From contig JACKDN010000015.1 in the NCBI GenBank assembly GCA_020633465.1, positions 148,098-212,097 of the forward strand: 64,000 nt of DNA, read 5' to 3'. The notes beneath the pieces are model-generated. The model saw nothing but the letters and a program-made list of their open reading frames with translations, was not told the origin of the DNA and ran no database searches. The stretch is from Myxococcales bacterium. GTDB lineage: Bacteria; Myxococcota_A; Bradymonadia; UBA7976; UBA1532. Positions within the stretch are counted from its first letter, which is position 1; each line of letters starts with the position of its first letter. The position numbers and the translations under genes were made by a program. Shown here in pieces: positions 57,331-64,000 of the stretch.

Positions 57331-58209
57331 ATGCTGTGGGCCGTCGGCGCGTGTCTTTGCTTCCTGGTGGTGGTGCCGCCCCTGGTGGCCGCCTGGGAGT
57401 CGGTGCGCATGCGCGGGGGCAGCCGCGACGTCGGGTTCTGGGCGCTGGCGCGCGCCGTGGCGGGCAGCTGCCACGTGCCCTGGGGTCGGCGAGGCTCGCC
57501 GGTGGTGCGCTTCCCCCTGCCGGTGGGCGAGGGGCGAGCGCGCGCGCTGCGGCAGGGCGGGGGCCGCTGGATCGTCGAGGGGCGCGCCTACCTGCGATCG
57601 AACTTCGGCTTCGCCGCGCGCATCTGCGCGCCCCCGGCGCCGCCGGCCCGCTGGCGCGCGCCCGGGCTGGCCGTCGCCCGCGTGTACCCCGAAGAGACCG
57701 AGCACCTGCAGCACTGCTCGCTCGAGACGACCGACGAGCGGCTGCTGCGCTGGCTGTTGCGCCACGCCGAGACGCGGCGCCTGCTCGACGGCCTCGAGGG
57801 CACGACCGGGGCGCCGAGCGCCGAGGTCACCCTCGCCGGCTCGGTGGTCATCGTGCGGGCGCTGGCGCCGCGGGGGTGGGGCGTCGGCGCCGCCATGGAG
57901 CACGTGGGCCCGGCGGTGGTCGAGGTGCTGCGCCGCCTGTCGGCCGATCTGGAGGATCTCGCCTCGGCGCTCGAGGACGCGGGCGACGAGGCGCTGGTGT
58001 CGGCGCCCTGCGCGGGCTGCGGCGCCACCATCGAGGCCGATCCCTGGCTGTGCCCCGGCTGCGGCACGCCCCTGCACCGCGGCTGCCGCGAGATGCTGGT
58101 GGGCTGCGCCCAGCCGAGCTGCGGCCACGCCGCCGACGCGCTGCCCGCGCGGCGCCCGCCGCGCGCGGCGGCCGAGGTGTTCGAAGAGGCGCTGCTCGAG
58201 GGATCCTGA
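57331..58209 (+). CDS. Membrane-anchored prok-RING protein
   Basis: 292 residues. One N-terminal membrane span (MLWAVGACLCFLVVVPPLVAAW), a domain of about 170 residues with no clear family, then a zinc site: C-x2-C, 10 residues, C-x2-C-x4-H-x2-C, 6 residues, C-x4-C (about 227-262, CAGCGATIEADPWLCPGC and the following H and C residues). This spacing and the CPxCG-x3-H-x2-C core match prok-RING family zinc fingers. Prok-RING domains occur in membrane-linked bacterial proteins; some are thought to be related to ubiquitin-type systems, but no E1/E2 or ubiquitin-like gene is seen here. Diverges from the sigma-54 activator. Confidence 0.7.
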   Translation: MLWAVGACLCFLVVVPPLVAAWESVRMRGGSRDVGFWALARAVAGSCHVPWGRRGSPVVRFPLPVGEGRARALRQGGGRWIVEGRAYLRSNFGFAARICAPPAPPARWRAPGLAVARVYPEETEHLQHCSLETTDERLLRWLLRHAETRRLLDGLEGTTGAPSAEVTLAGSVVIVRALAPRGWGVGAAMEHVGPAVVEVLRRLSADLEDLASALEDAGDEALVSAPCAGCGATIEADPWLCPGCGTPLHRGCREMLVGCAQPSCGHAADALPARRPPRAAAEVFEEALLEGS

Positions 58210-58234
58210 CGCGGCGGCGCGGGCGGCCTATCCT
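58206..58234 (+). promoter_or_regulatory. Promoter for the SAM hydrolase gene, leaderless
   Basis: CTGACG (58206-58211), 17 bp, TATCCT (58229-58234), 7 bp, ATG 58242. The -35 box overlaps the stop of the preceding gene. Confidence 0.6.
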
Positions 58235-58241
58235 GGGGCGC

Positions 58242-59027
58242 ATGATCGTGACCCTCCTGACCGACTTCGGAGATCGCGACGGCTTCGTCGGCGCGATGCG
58301 GGGCGTCGTGCTGTCGCGGGCGCCCGGGGCGACGCTGGTGGATCTGGCGCACCACGTGCCGCGAGGCGACGTCGCGAAGGCCAGCCGGGTGCTGGCGCGG
58401 GCCGCCCCGTACTTCCCGCCCGGCACCGTGCACCTCGTGGTGGTCGACCCCGGCGTGGGCTCGGCGCGGCGCGCGCTGGCCGTCGAGGCGGCGGGCATGC
58501 GCTTCGTGGCGCCGGACAACGGCGTCCTCGAGCCCTTCCTCACCGGCGCGCGGGTGCACGCGGTGTCGCCCGGGCCGCTGCTGCCGCCGGCGCGCGGCAG
58601 CACCTTCCACGGCCGTGACGTCTTCGCGCCCATCGCCGGCGCGCTGGCCGGGGGCGTCGCGCTCGAGCGGATCGGCCCGCGCGTGGGCGACCCGGTCCGG
58701 GCGCCGGCGGCCGCGCCCGCGCGGGCGGCCGACGGGCGCTTCGTGGGGCGGGTGGTCGAGGTGGATCGCTTCGGCAACCTGATCACCGACCTGCCCGCGG
58801 AGGGCTTCGCCGCGGGCTGCGAGCTGCACATCGGCGACGCGCGGCTCGCCGGCCCCGCGCCGTGCTACGCGGCGGTCGAGCCGGGCGCCCTGGCGGTGGT
58901 CGTGGGCTCGGAGGGGACGCTCGAGGTCGCGGTGCGGGACGGTTCGGCCGCCGAGCGGCTCGGGCTGACCGCGGGCGCCCCGGTCGCTTGCGCCTCGGCG
59001 CCGGGCGGCCCATCATCCGCGCGGTGA
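58242..59027 (+). CDS. S-adenosylmethionine hydrolase (SAM hydroxide adenosyltransferase, DUF62)
   Basis: 261 residues. Family of the fluorinase/chlorinase fold that splits SAM with water (hydroxide) into adenosine and methionine. The conserved blocks are visible: LLTDFGDRDGFVGAMRG (start), VVVDPGVGSARR, FVAPDNGVL (about 92), FHGRDVFAPIA (about 124) and VDRFGNLITDLP (about 178). The DxFGN block and the Arg-Asp-His set typical of hydrolases favour hydrolase over halogenase. Cytoplasmic. The 3' end overlaps the lipoprotein start by 4 bp (GTGA). Confidence 0.9.
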   Translation: MIVTLLTDFGDRDGFVGAMRGVVLSRAPGATLVDLAHHVPRGDVAKASRVLARAAPYFPPGTVHLVVVDPGVGSARRALAVEAAGMRFVAPDNGVLEPFLTGARVHAVSPGPLLPPARGSTFHGRDVFAPIAGALAGGVALERIGPRVGDPVRAPAAAPARAADGRFVGRVVEVDRFGNLITDLPAEGFAAGCELHIGDARLAGPAPCYAAVEPGALAVVVGSEGTLEVAVRDGSAAERLGLTAGAPVACASAPGGPSSAR

Positions 59028-59611
59028 GACGCCTGCTGCCCATCGTCATCGTCCTCCTCTGCGGCGCCTGCGCCGAGGATCGCGGTCGAGGCCGCGTCGT
59101 CGGCTCGCTGATGGTGCCGGAGTGCGACGGCGACGGGGCGCTCGACGCGCGCTGCGCGGCCGGCGTCGATCCCCTGGAGTGCGAGGCCTTCGACCTCGAG
59201 GTGGACTTCTTCGCCGTCGAGACCTTCGAGGAGTCCGCCGTCATCCGCGTCCAGCGCGGCGGCCTGGCCTTCGCGCAGACCAACGGCGTGCTGCTCGAGA
59301 TCCGCGACGTGCGCCTGCTGCGCGGCGAGCTGGGGCGCCCGCTGGCGGTCGGGCCCGAGCGCAACATCCGCGCGGCGCTGGGGCTGTTCGATCGCTGCCC
59401 CGACGCGACCCAGAACTTCGAGCTGCGGGGCGAGGTCACCTTCACCGCCTTCGGCGTCGGCAAGGGCGACGCGGTGCAGGGGCGCATCGATCGGCTCGAG
59501 GTGCGCGACGGCCGCAGCGAGGGGCCGGGCACGGTGCTCGGTGTGCTGCACGGCGACTTCGACTTCACCTTGCGCAGGGGGCCGCCCTATCAGCAGTTCG
59601 CGGGCAAGTGA
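59024..59611 (+). CDS. Lipoprotein of unknown function
   Basis: 195 residues from GTG 59024, coupled to the SAM hydrolase stop. Lipobox IVLLCGAC (Cys about 15), then a single beta-rich domain (FDLEVDFFAVETFEE, AVIRVQRGGLAFAQTNGVLLE) with two disulfide-capable Cys pairs near the start (PECDGD, ARCAAG, LECEA). Function unknown. The next gene, a methyltransferase, begins inside or right at its end. Confidence 0.75.
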   Translation: MRRLLPIVIVLLCGACAEDRGRGRVVGSLMVPECDGDGALDARCAAGVDPLECEAFDLEVDFFAVETFEESAVIRVQRGGLAFAQTNGVLLEIRDVRLLRGELGRPLAVGPERNIRAALGLFDRCPDATQNFELRGEVTFTAFGVGKGDAVQGRIDRLEVRDGRSEGPGTVLGVLHGDFDFTLRRGPPYQQFAGK

Positions 59612-60869
59612 GGCGCCGCGCGTCGGCGACGCGCTCGAGCTCACCGTTCGGCGCCTGGGGTTCGGCGGCGACGGCATCGCCCACGCCCCCGACGGGCGCG
59701 TCGTGCTGGTGCGCGGCGCCGGCCCGGGCGACGTCGTGCGGGCGCGGGTGTCCCAGGTGCGCAAGCGCCACGCGCGCGCCGTCGTCGAGGCGCGCGTCGC
59801 GGACGGTCCGGCGCGCGTAGAACCCTTCTGTCCCCGGGTCGACGTCTGCGGCGGGTGCCCCTGGCAGGGCATCGACGACGCGGTGCAGGGGGCCGCGCTG
59901 CACGCGCACGTCCAGCGCGCGCTCGATCGCGCCGTCGGCGGCTCCGCGCCCCTGCTGCCGCTGCGCGCGGTCGCGCCGCGCGCGGCGTGGCGCAGCACCG
60001 CGCGCCTGCACTGGCAGGACGGTCGTCTGGGCTATTACCGCGCGGGCGGCGATCTGTTCGACGTCCCGGACTGCCCGGTGCTGGCGCCCCCCCTCGACGC
60101 CCTCTTCGCGGCCGCGCGCCGCCACCTGCTGCCCGCGCTGCGAGGGCAGGGCGCCCTGCGCCTGACCGGCGCGCCCGACGCGCCCTCGGGCACGCTGACG
60201 GCCGCGCCGGACGGCGCGACACCGCCGGGGCTGGCGCGCGCGCTGGCCGCGGTGGTCGAGGCCGAGCCGGCCTGCCACGGCGCGGCCCTGGTCGGGCCCG
60301 AGGGCGTCCGCACCTTCGGCGATCCGGTCGACGCGCTGGGCCCCGAGCGCGTGCCGCACCCGGCCGGCACCTTCGTGCAGGCCCACCAGCCCGGGGTGCA
60401 GGCGCTGGCCGCCGAGATCCTGGAGCGGCTGCGGGGCGTCCCGAGCGTGCTCGAGCTGTACGCGGGCTCGGGCGCCTTCACCTTCGCGCTGGCGGCCGCC
60501 GGGCACCGGGTCGTCGCCGTCGAGAGCGCGCCGCGCGCCGTCGAGGCCCTGCGCGCCGCCGCCGCCGCGCGCGGCCTGAGCGAGCGCGTGCTGGCGCGCC
60601 TGGGCGACGCGGCGCGCCTGCCGCCGGATCCGCCCCGCGTCGCGCTGATCGATCCGCCCCGCAAGGGCGCGCGCGAGGCGGTCGCCGCGCTGCACGGCGC
60701 GGGCGTCGAGCGCCTGCTGTACGTCGCCTGCGATCCCATCACGCTGGCGCGCGACGTCGCCTGGCTGGTCGAGCGCGGCTGGCGCATGGAACAGGGCCGC
60801 TGCTTCGACCTGTTTCCGCACACGGGTCACGTCGAGACCTGGGTCGATCTGCGCCGCGGGGCGAGTTGA
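59541..60869 (+). CDS. TrmA/RlmD-type RNA m5U methyltransferase
   Basis: Makes 5-methyluridine in 23S rRNA or tRNA using SAM. N-terminal TRAM domain (about 28-85), Fe-S motif C-x5-C-x2-C (FCPRVDVCGGCPW, about 96-107), SAM site ELYAGSGAFTFALA (about 310), IDPPRKGA (about 370) and the catalytic Cys in YVACDPITLARD (about 395). The only in-frame start is GTG 59541, which overlaps the lipoprotein gene by 71 bp and adds a useless 27-residue leader. GTG 59608 would form a normal GTGA overlap and, with one extra C near 59615, read straight into the TRAM domain. I therefore suspect a one-base error there. The product target (tRNA or rRNA) cannot be told. Confidence 0.88.
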   Translation: MCCTATSTSPCAGGRPISSSRASEAPRVGDALELTVRRLGFGGDGIAHAPDGRVVLVRGAGPGDVVRARVSQVRKRHARAVVEARVADGPARVEPFCPRVDVCGGCPWQGIDDAVQGAALHAHVQRALDRAVGGSAPLLPLRAVAPRAAWRSTARLHWQDGRLGYYRAGGDLFDVPDCPVLAPPLDALFAAARRHLLPALRGQGALRLTGAPDAPSGTLTAAPDGATPPGLARALAAVVEAEPACHGAALVGPEGVRTFGDPVDALGPERVPHPAGTFVQAHQPGVQALAAEILERLRGVPSVLELYAGSGAFTFALAAAGHRVVAVESAPRAVEALRAAAAARGLSERVLARLGDAARLPPDPPRVALIDPPRKGAREAVAALHGAGVERLLYVACDPITLARDVAWLVERGWRMEQGRCFDLFPHTGHVETWVDLRRGAS

Positions 60870-60895
60870 CGGTCCGCGGCGGCGGCCCCTACCGT
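60866..60895 (+). promoter_or_regulatory. Promoter of the bifunctional-nuclease-domain gene
   Basis: TTGACG (60866-60871), 18 bp, TACCGT (60890-60895), then a short leader of about 10 nt carrying GGGAGGAGG before ATG 60913. The -35 box overlaps the stop of the methyltransferase gene. Confidence 0.55.
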
Positions 60896-60912
60896 GAGCG
60901 GGAGGAGGCGGC

Positions 60913-61470
60913 ATGAGCGACCAGCGATACGTCACGTTCACCGTGCGGGGGCTGGCCCTCGACCCCGACAGCCGCCTGCCCATCCTGCTGCTGCAGGATC
61001 CCGGCGGGCGCGTCCTGCTGCCCATCTGGATCGGCGCCTTCGAGGCGGGCGCCATCGCCACCCGGCTCGAGGGGCGCACCTTCCCCCGGCCGATGACCCA
61101 CGACCTGCTGTTCAACGTCGTCACCGCCCTCGGCGCCGAGGTGCTGCACCTCGACATCCGCGCCCTGAAGGGCGGCACCTTCTACGGCAGCCTGCACCTG
61201 CGCGCGGCCGACGGCCGGCGGCACGCCATCGACTGTCGGCCCTCGGACGGCGTCGCGGTGGCGGTGCGCGCCGAGGCCCCCATCCGGGTGGCGGCGGACG
61301 TGCTCGAGGCGGCGCAGCCGCTGCAGGAGGAGGGGCAGGGCGCCGACGAGGAGGGCGGCGAGGCCCCGCGCGTCGCCTTCGTCGCCGCGGGCGACGAGGC
61401 GGCCCGCGCGCGCCTGGCCGAGCAGCTGGCCGACATGGATCCCGAGGACTTCGGCAAGTACGAGATGTAG
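60913..61470 (+). CDS. Bifunctional nuclease (BFN, DUF151) domain protein
   Basis: 185 residues. The BFN domain covers about 1-135 (ILLLQDPGGRVLLPIWIGAFEAGAIA, TFYGSLHL, IDCRPSDGVAVAVRAEAPI). In other bacteria and plants this fold is reported as an RNase/DNase, though its catalysis is not well settled. The C-terminal 50 residues are acidic and helical and replace the UVR motif that some family members carry. Cytoplasmic. Behind it lies a membrane protein gene with its own promoter. Confidence 0.88.
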   Translation: MSDQRYVTFTVRGLALDPDSRLPILLLQDPGGRVLLPIWIGAFEAGAIATRLEGRTFPRPMTHDLLFNVVTALGAEVLHLDIRALKGGTFYGSLHLRAADGRRHAIDCRPSDGVAVAVRAEAPIRVAADVLEAAQPLQEEGQGADEEGGEAPRVAFVAAGDEAARARLAEQLADMDPEDFGKYEM

Positions 61471-61495
61471 CGGACGGCGGCCGGTGAAGTGCCGG

Positions 61496-61525
61496 TTGCC
61501 GCCCGTCCGATCGCGCGCTTAGGAT
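61496..61525 (+). promoter_or_regulatory. Promoter of the membrane protein gene at 61534, leaderless
   Basis: TTGCCG (61496-61501), 18 bp, TAGGAT (61520-61525), 8 bp, GTG 61534. The same TAGGAT box precedes carB. Confidence 0.5.
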
Positions 61526-61533
61526 GGCGCCGC

Positions 61534-62298
61534 GTGGGGCGCCGCGTCGGGCGCCGCGAGAGGTGCATGCTGGGCTGGGTCTTGCGTTGCGCGCGGCTGC
61601 GGTTGGCCGTCGGCGCCGCGGCCGTCGTCGCGATGGGGCTGCTGTTGCCGGTCGAGGCCGCCGCGCGCCTGTGGTGGGGCGTGGCGCTCGGCGGGGCGGC
61701 GCCCTGGATGGTGCTCGGGCGCGAGCGCGGGCGACGCGCCGCCGGGTTGACGGCGGCGCAGGCCGTCGCCCCGCGCGGCGGGCGTCTGGCGCTGGCCGAG
61801 CTGCTCCCCGGCCTGGGCGTGGCCTTGGCCGGCGCGGTGGTCGCCGCGCGCGGCGTGCCCGAGGCGACCCTGGGCCTGTGGTGCTGGGCGGCGGCCCTGC
61901 TGTGCATCGCCGACGCCGCCGATCGGCGCCTGGGCCACGCGGGCGCGGCCTGGCTGGTGGTGCTGGCCTTCGCCCTGCTGGTGCTGGTCGCCCCGCTCGC
62001 GCTGGGCCCGTGGATGGGTCGCACGGACGCCGCCCCGTGGATCGCGACCGTCGCGATCGGCGGCCACCCGGCCGCGATCGCCCTCACCGGGGCGGGCCTG
62101 CCGGTGCTGCAGGATCCTCTGTTCTATCGTTTCACTCTCAGCGGCGTGGTCGAGGTTCGGCCGATGCCGTGGTATTCGGGGGCGGTGGTCCACCTGGCCG
62201 TGGCCGCGCTGGCCGCGGGGCTCGCGCGGCGCGCGGCCCGTCGCCCCCCATCCTGGTCGAGGAGCATGTCATGTCGTTTCGCCGTCCCGCGCGCCTGA
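61534..62298 (+). CDS. Multi-pass membrane protein of unknown function
   Basis: 254 residues from GTG 61534, chosen because TAGGAT lies 8 bp before; the ATG at 61567 has no better signal. About six hydrophobic spans (for example LRLAVGAAAVVAMGLLLPV, LLPGLGVALAGAVVAARGV, AWLVVLAFALLVLVAPLAL). No catalytic motif. The last 28 bp overlap the start of the next gene in another frame. Arg-rich N-terminus (GRRVGRRERC) should stay in the cytoplasm. It probably works with the toroid protein and the membrane protein that follow it. Confidence 0.7.
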   Translation: MGRRVGRRERCMLGWVLRCARLRLAVGAAAVVAMGLLLPVEAAARLWWGVALGGAAPWMVLGRERGRRAAGLTAAQAVAPRGGRLALAELLPGLGVALAGAVVAARGVPEATLGLWCWAAALLCIADAADRRLGHAGAAWLVVLAFALLVLVAPLALGPWMGRTDAAPWIATVAIGGHPAAIALTGAGLPVLQDPLFYRFTLSGVVEVRPMPWYSGAVVHLAVAALAAGLARRAARRPPSWSRSMSCRFAVPRA

Positions 62299-63404
62299 GC
62301 GCGCTCGTCGTCGCCACCCTGGTGGTCACCGCCGGCGTGGCGTCCGCGCAGCCCAAGGGCGAGGCCGCCCTGGATCCCAAGGTCGCCGACGCGGCCAAGA
62401 AGTCCGTCGACAACGGCCTGCGCTTCCTGCGCGGCCAGCAGGCGGACGACGGCTCCTACGGCAAGCACGTCGGGCTCACCGCCATGGCGCTCCTCGCGTT
62501 CGCCGAGAGCCACCGGGCGTACAAGTACGACGAGGGGCCCTTCATCAGCCGGGCCGCCGACTGGCTGGCCCAGCAGGCCCGGGCGGACGGCGCGATCACC
62601 GGCGACGCCACCCCCACCTACAACACGGCGCTCGCGATCATGGCCCTGCACGCCATCGATCCCGTGAAGTACAAGGCGCAGATCGAGGGCGGCCAGAAGT
62701 TCCTCGTGCGCTTCCAGAGCGACGAGAACCAGAAGTACCAGCCCAGCGACAAGTTCTACGGCGGCATCGGCTATGGCGGTGACGAGCGCCCCGATCTGTC
62801 GAACCTGCAGTACGCGCTCGAGGCGCTGCAGAAGACCGACTACGATCCCGACAGCGACGTGTGGAAGAAGGCGCAGGTGTTCCTCAACCGGTGCCAGAAC
62901 CGCAGCGAGTCCAACGACCAGGCGTGGGCCGGCAACGACGGCGGCTTCGTGTACGCCCCGGGGCAGAGCCCCGCGGGCGAGGACACCAAGGACGGCAAGA
63001 CCACCTACCGCAGCTACGGCGCGATGAGCTTCGCTGGCCTCAAGAGCCTGATGTTCGCCAAGGCCAAGAAGGACGATCCGCGGGTGAAGGCGGCCTGGGA
63101 GTGGGTGAAGGCCAACTACGACTTCAACAGCCACCCCGGCATGGGCACGACCAGCTACTACTACTACCTGCAGACGGCGGCCAGCGCGCTCGAGACCTAC
63201 GGCGAGAAGGTCGTGCCGGACGCCAAGGGGCGCAAGCGGTACTGGGTGCAGGATCTGCTGACCAAGATGATGGCGCTGCAGCAGCCCAACGGCGCGTGGA
63301 AGAACGAGAACCCCAAGTACTGGGAGGGCAACGAGCTGCTGGCGACGGCGCGCGCGGTCATCACCATGAACCACGCCCTGCGGGCGGCGGGCGTCCAGCA
63401 CTGA
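62271..63404 (+). CDS. Secreted alpha/alpha-toroid (prenyltransferase/squalene-oxidase-type repeat) protein
   Basis: 377 residues. A signal peptide (LSALVVATLVVTAGVASA) precedes paired helices with Gln-x-x-Asp-Gly-Ser/Ala motifs (RGQQADDGSYG, QQPNGAWKNE) typical of alpha6/alpha6 barrels as in terpene cyclases and complement-like proteins. The catalytic Asp-rich motif of cyclases (DCDTAE or DxDD) is not seen, so a scaffold or binding role is more likely. GAGGAG lies 7 bp before the ATG. It overlaps the upstream membrane protein gene by 28 bp and the next gene by 4 bp (CTGA). Confidence 0.85.
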   Translation: MSFRRPARLSALVVATLVVTAGVASAQPKGEAALDPKVADAAKKSVDNGLRFLRGQQADDGSYGKHVGLTAMALLAFAESHRAYKYDEGPFISRAADWLAQQARADGAITGDATPTYNTALAIMALHAIDPVKYKAQIEGGQKFLVRFQSDENQKYQPSDKFYGGIGYGGDERPDLSNLQYALEALQKTDYDPDSDVWKKAQVFLNRCQNRSESNDQAWAGNDGGFVYAPGQSPAGEDTKDGKTTYRSYGAMSFAGLKSLMFAKAKKDDPRVKAAWEWVKANYDFNSHPGMGTTSYYYYLQTAASALETYGEKVVPDAKGRKRYWVQDLLTKMMALQQPNGAWKNENPKYWEGNELLATARAVITMNHALRAAGVQH

Positions 63405-64000
63405 TCCCGCGTCCCCCCCGGCGCCGGATCGCGCCGGCGCTGTTGGCGGCGGTGGGCGTACTGCTGATGGGCGCGCTGCCGGTCGAGGTGGCGCCCACCG
63501 GCGACGCCTCGGGCGCCCGGGTCGCGGTCGAGAACCGCAGCGTGCACGCGCTGCGGGCCGCCCTGGGGGTCGACGACGCGGACGTCGAGCAGCCCGCCCC
63601 CGCCTACGCCACCGTCGACTTCGTCGTCCACTGTCTGGGCGCGCGGCCGCCGGCCCTGCGGCTGCGCCTCGACGGCGAGGTCGCGCCGGTCGAGGTGCCG
63701 GCGCCGTCGCTCGACGCGCCGCCGCCGGCCCTCTGGATCACCAGCGCGCGCACCGGGCGCGCGGCGCTCGAGGCCCTGCTGGCCGAGGTGGGCGTCGAGG
63801 TCGAGCTGCGCGCGGTGGCGCCGGCCGAGATGCCCTCGCAGGGCTCGGCCCTGCGCCTGGCGCCGCTGATCCTGATCGGCGTGGCGGACGTCGCCCGGCT
63901 GCAGCCGACCGCCCGCGACGCGCTGGCCGACGCGGCCGCCCTGGGGGCCACCGTCGTCGTCGCGGCGGGCGAGGGGGCCGGCTCCGACGCCCTGCTCACC
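63401..64000 (+). CDS. Membrane-anchored protein, 5' part, cut by the window end
   Basis: At least 200 residues, open to the window end. The reading frame begins with CTG 63401 (CTGA overlap with the previous stop); a CTG start is unusual, but it gives a good N-terminus: a basic PRPPRRR then a hydrophobic segment (APALLAAVGVLLMGALPV). No ATG, GTG or TTG gives a better one. The soluble part has beta-alpha units (PALWITSARTGRAALEALLAEVG, PLILIGVADVARL, GATVVVAAGEG) like flavodoxin- or amidotransferase-like folds found in BatA/DUF4350-type proteins; this is only a resemblance. Coupled to the toroid protein. Confidence 0.6.
   Translation, partial: MIPRPPRRRIAPALLAAVGVLLMGALPVEVAPTGDASGARVAVENRSVHALRAALGVDDADVEQPAPAYATVDFVVHCLGARPPALRLRLDGEVAPVEVPAPSLDAPPPALWITSARTGRAALEALLAEVGVEVELRAVAPAEMPSQGSALRLAPLILIGVADVARLQPTARDALADAAALGATVVVAAGEGAGSDALLT

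Overview
The window is about 64 kb of very GC-rich, gene-dense bacterial DNA with almost no space between genes. Several things point to a Myxococcota-type (former deltaproteobacterial) chromosome: five Hanks-type Ser/Thr kinases, two very different sigma-54 activators, many short lipoproteins (one rich in Gly-Gly-Met/Ala repeats), OmpA-type proteins and frequent GTG starts. Housekeeping genes (rpsU, lipA, carB, greA, clpB, queE/queC, a TrmA-type methyltransferase) show it is core chromosome rather than a plasmid or prophage. I see no tRNA, rRNA, insertion sequence, phage gene or CRISPR array. The genus cannot be named from sequence alone.

Layout. 0-10 kb: a membrane glycosyltransferase, a Gly-rich lipoprotein, an FHA-GAF-sigma54 activator, a TPR membrane protein and a membrane-anchored Ser/Thr kinase on the minus strand, then a GT4/GT9 glycosyltransferase pair and a CheY-like regulator on the plus strand. 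3.0-9.6 kb carries many single-base frame breaks, so several of these genes are readable only in pieces. 10-19 kb: OmpA-type lipoprotein, its small partner and PrkA (minus); a DsbD-alpha-like lipoprotein and a Ser/Thr kinase that diverge from one palindromic -35 box; a phosphoesterase and a Cys-tailed unknown. 19-28 kb: queE-queC-lipoprotein, rpsU plus a small ORF, lipA-glycosyltransferase, carB, greA.

28-36.5 kb holds the most distinctive locus: two tandem lipoprotein metzincins of about 1,390 and 1,330 residues behind a sigma-54-type promoter, closed by a strong hairpin. Only the first copy carries four tandem Ca-binding-type loops. 36.6-49 kb: a glycosyltransferase, an MscS channel with a hydrolase, a lone acyl carrier protein, a lipoprotein, and two adjacent giant kinase-NTPase-TPR proteins (PknK-like) whose NTPase motifs have decayed in complementary ways. 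49-57 kb: clpB, two lipoproteins, and a 1,291-residue sigma-54 activator with the same kind of NTPase-TPR sensor module. 57-64 kb: a membrane-anchored prok-RING protein, a SAM hydrolase-type enzyme, a lipoprotein, a TrmA-type rRNA methyltransferase, a bifunctional-nuclease domain protein, a multi-pass membrane protein, an alpha-toroid repeat protein and the start of another membrane protein.

Regulation. Several genes have a readable -35/-10 pair placed so that transcription would begin at or next to the start codon (TTGnnn, 17-18 bp, TAnnnT, then 6-9 bp to ATG/GTG), which suggests leaderless mRNAs are common here. Translational coupling by GTGA overlaps is also frequent.
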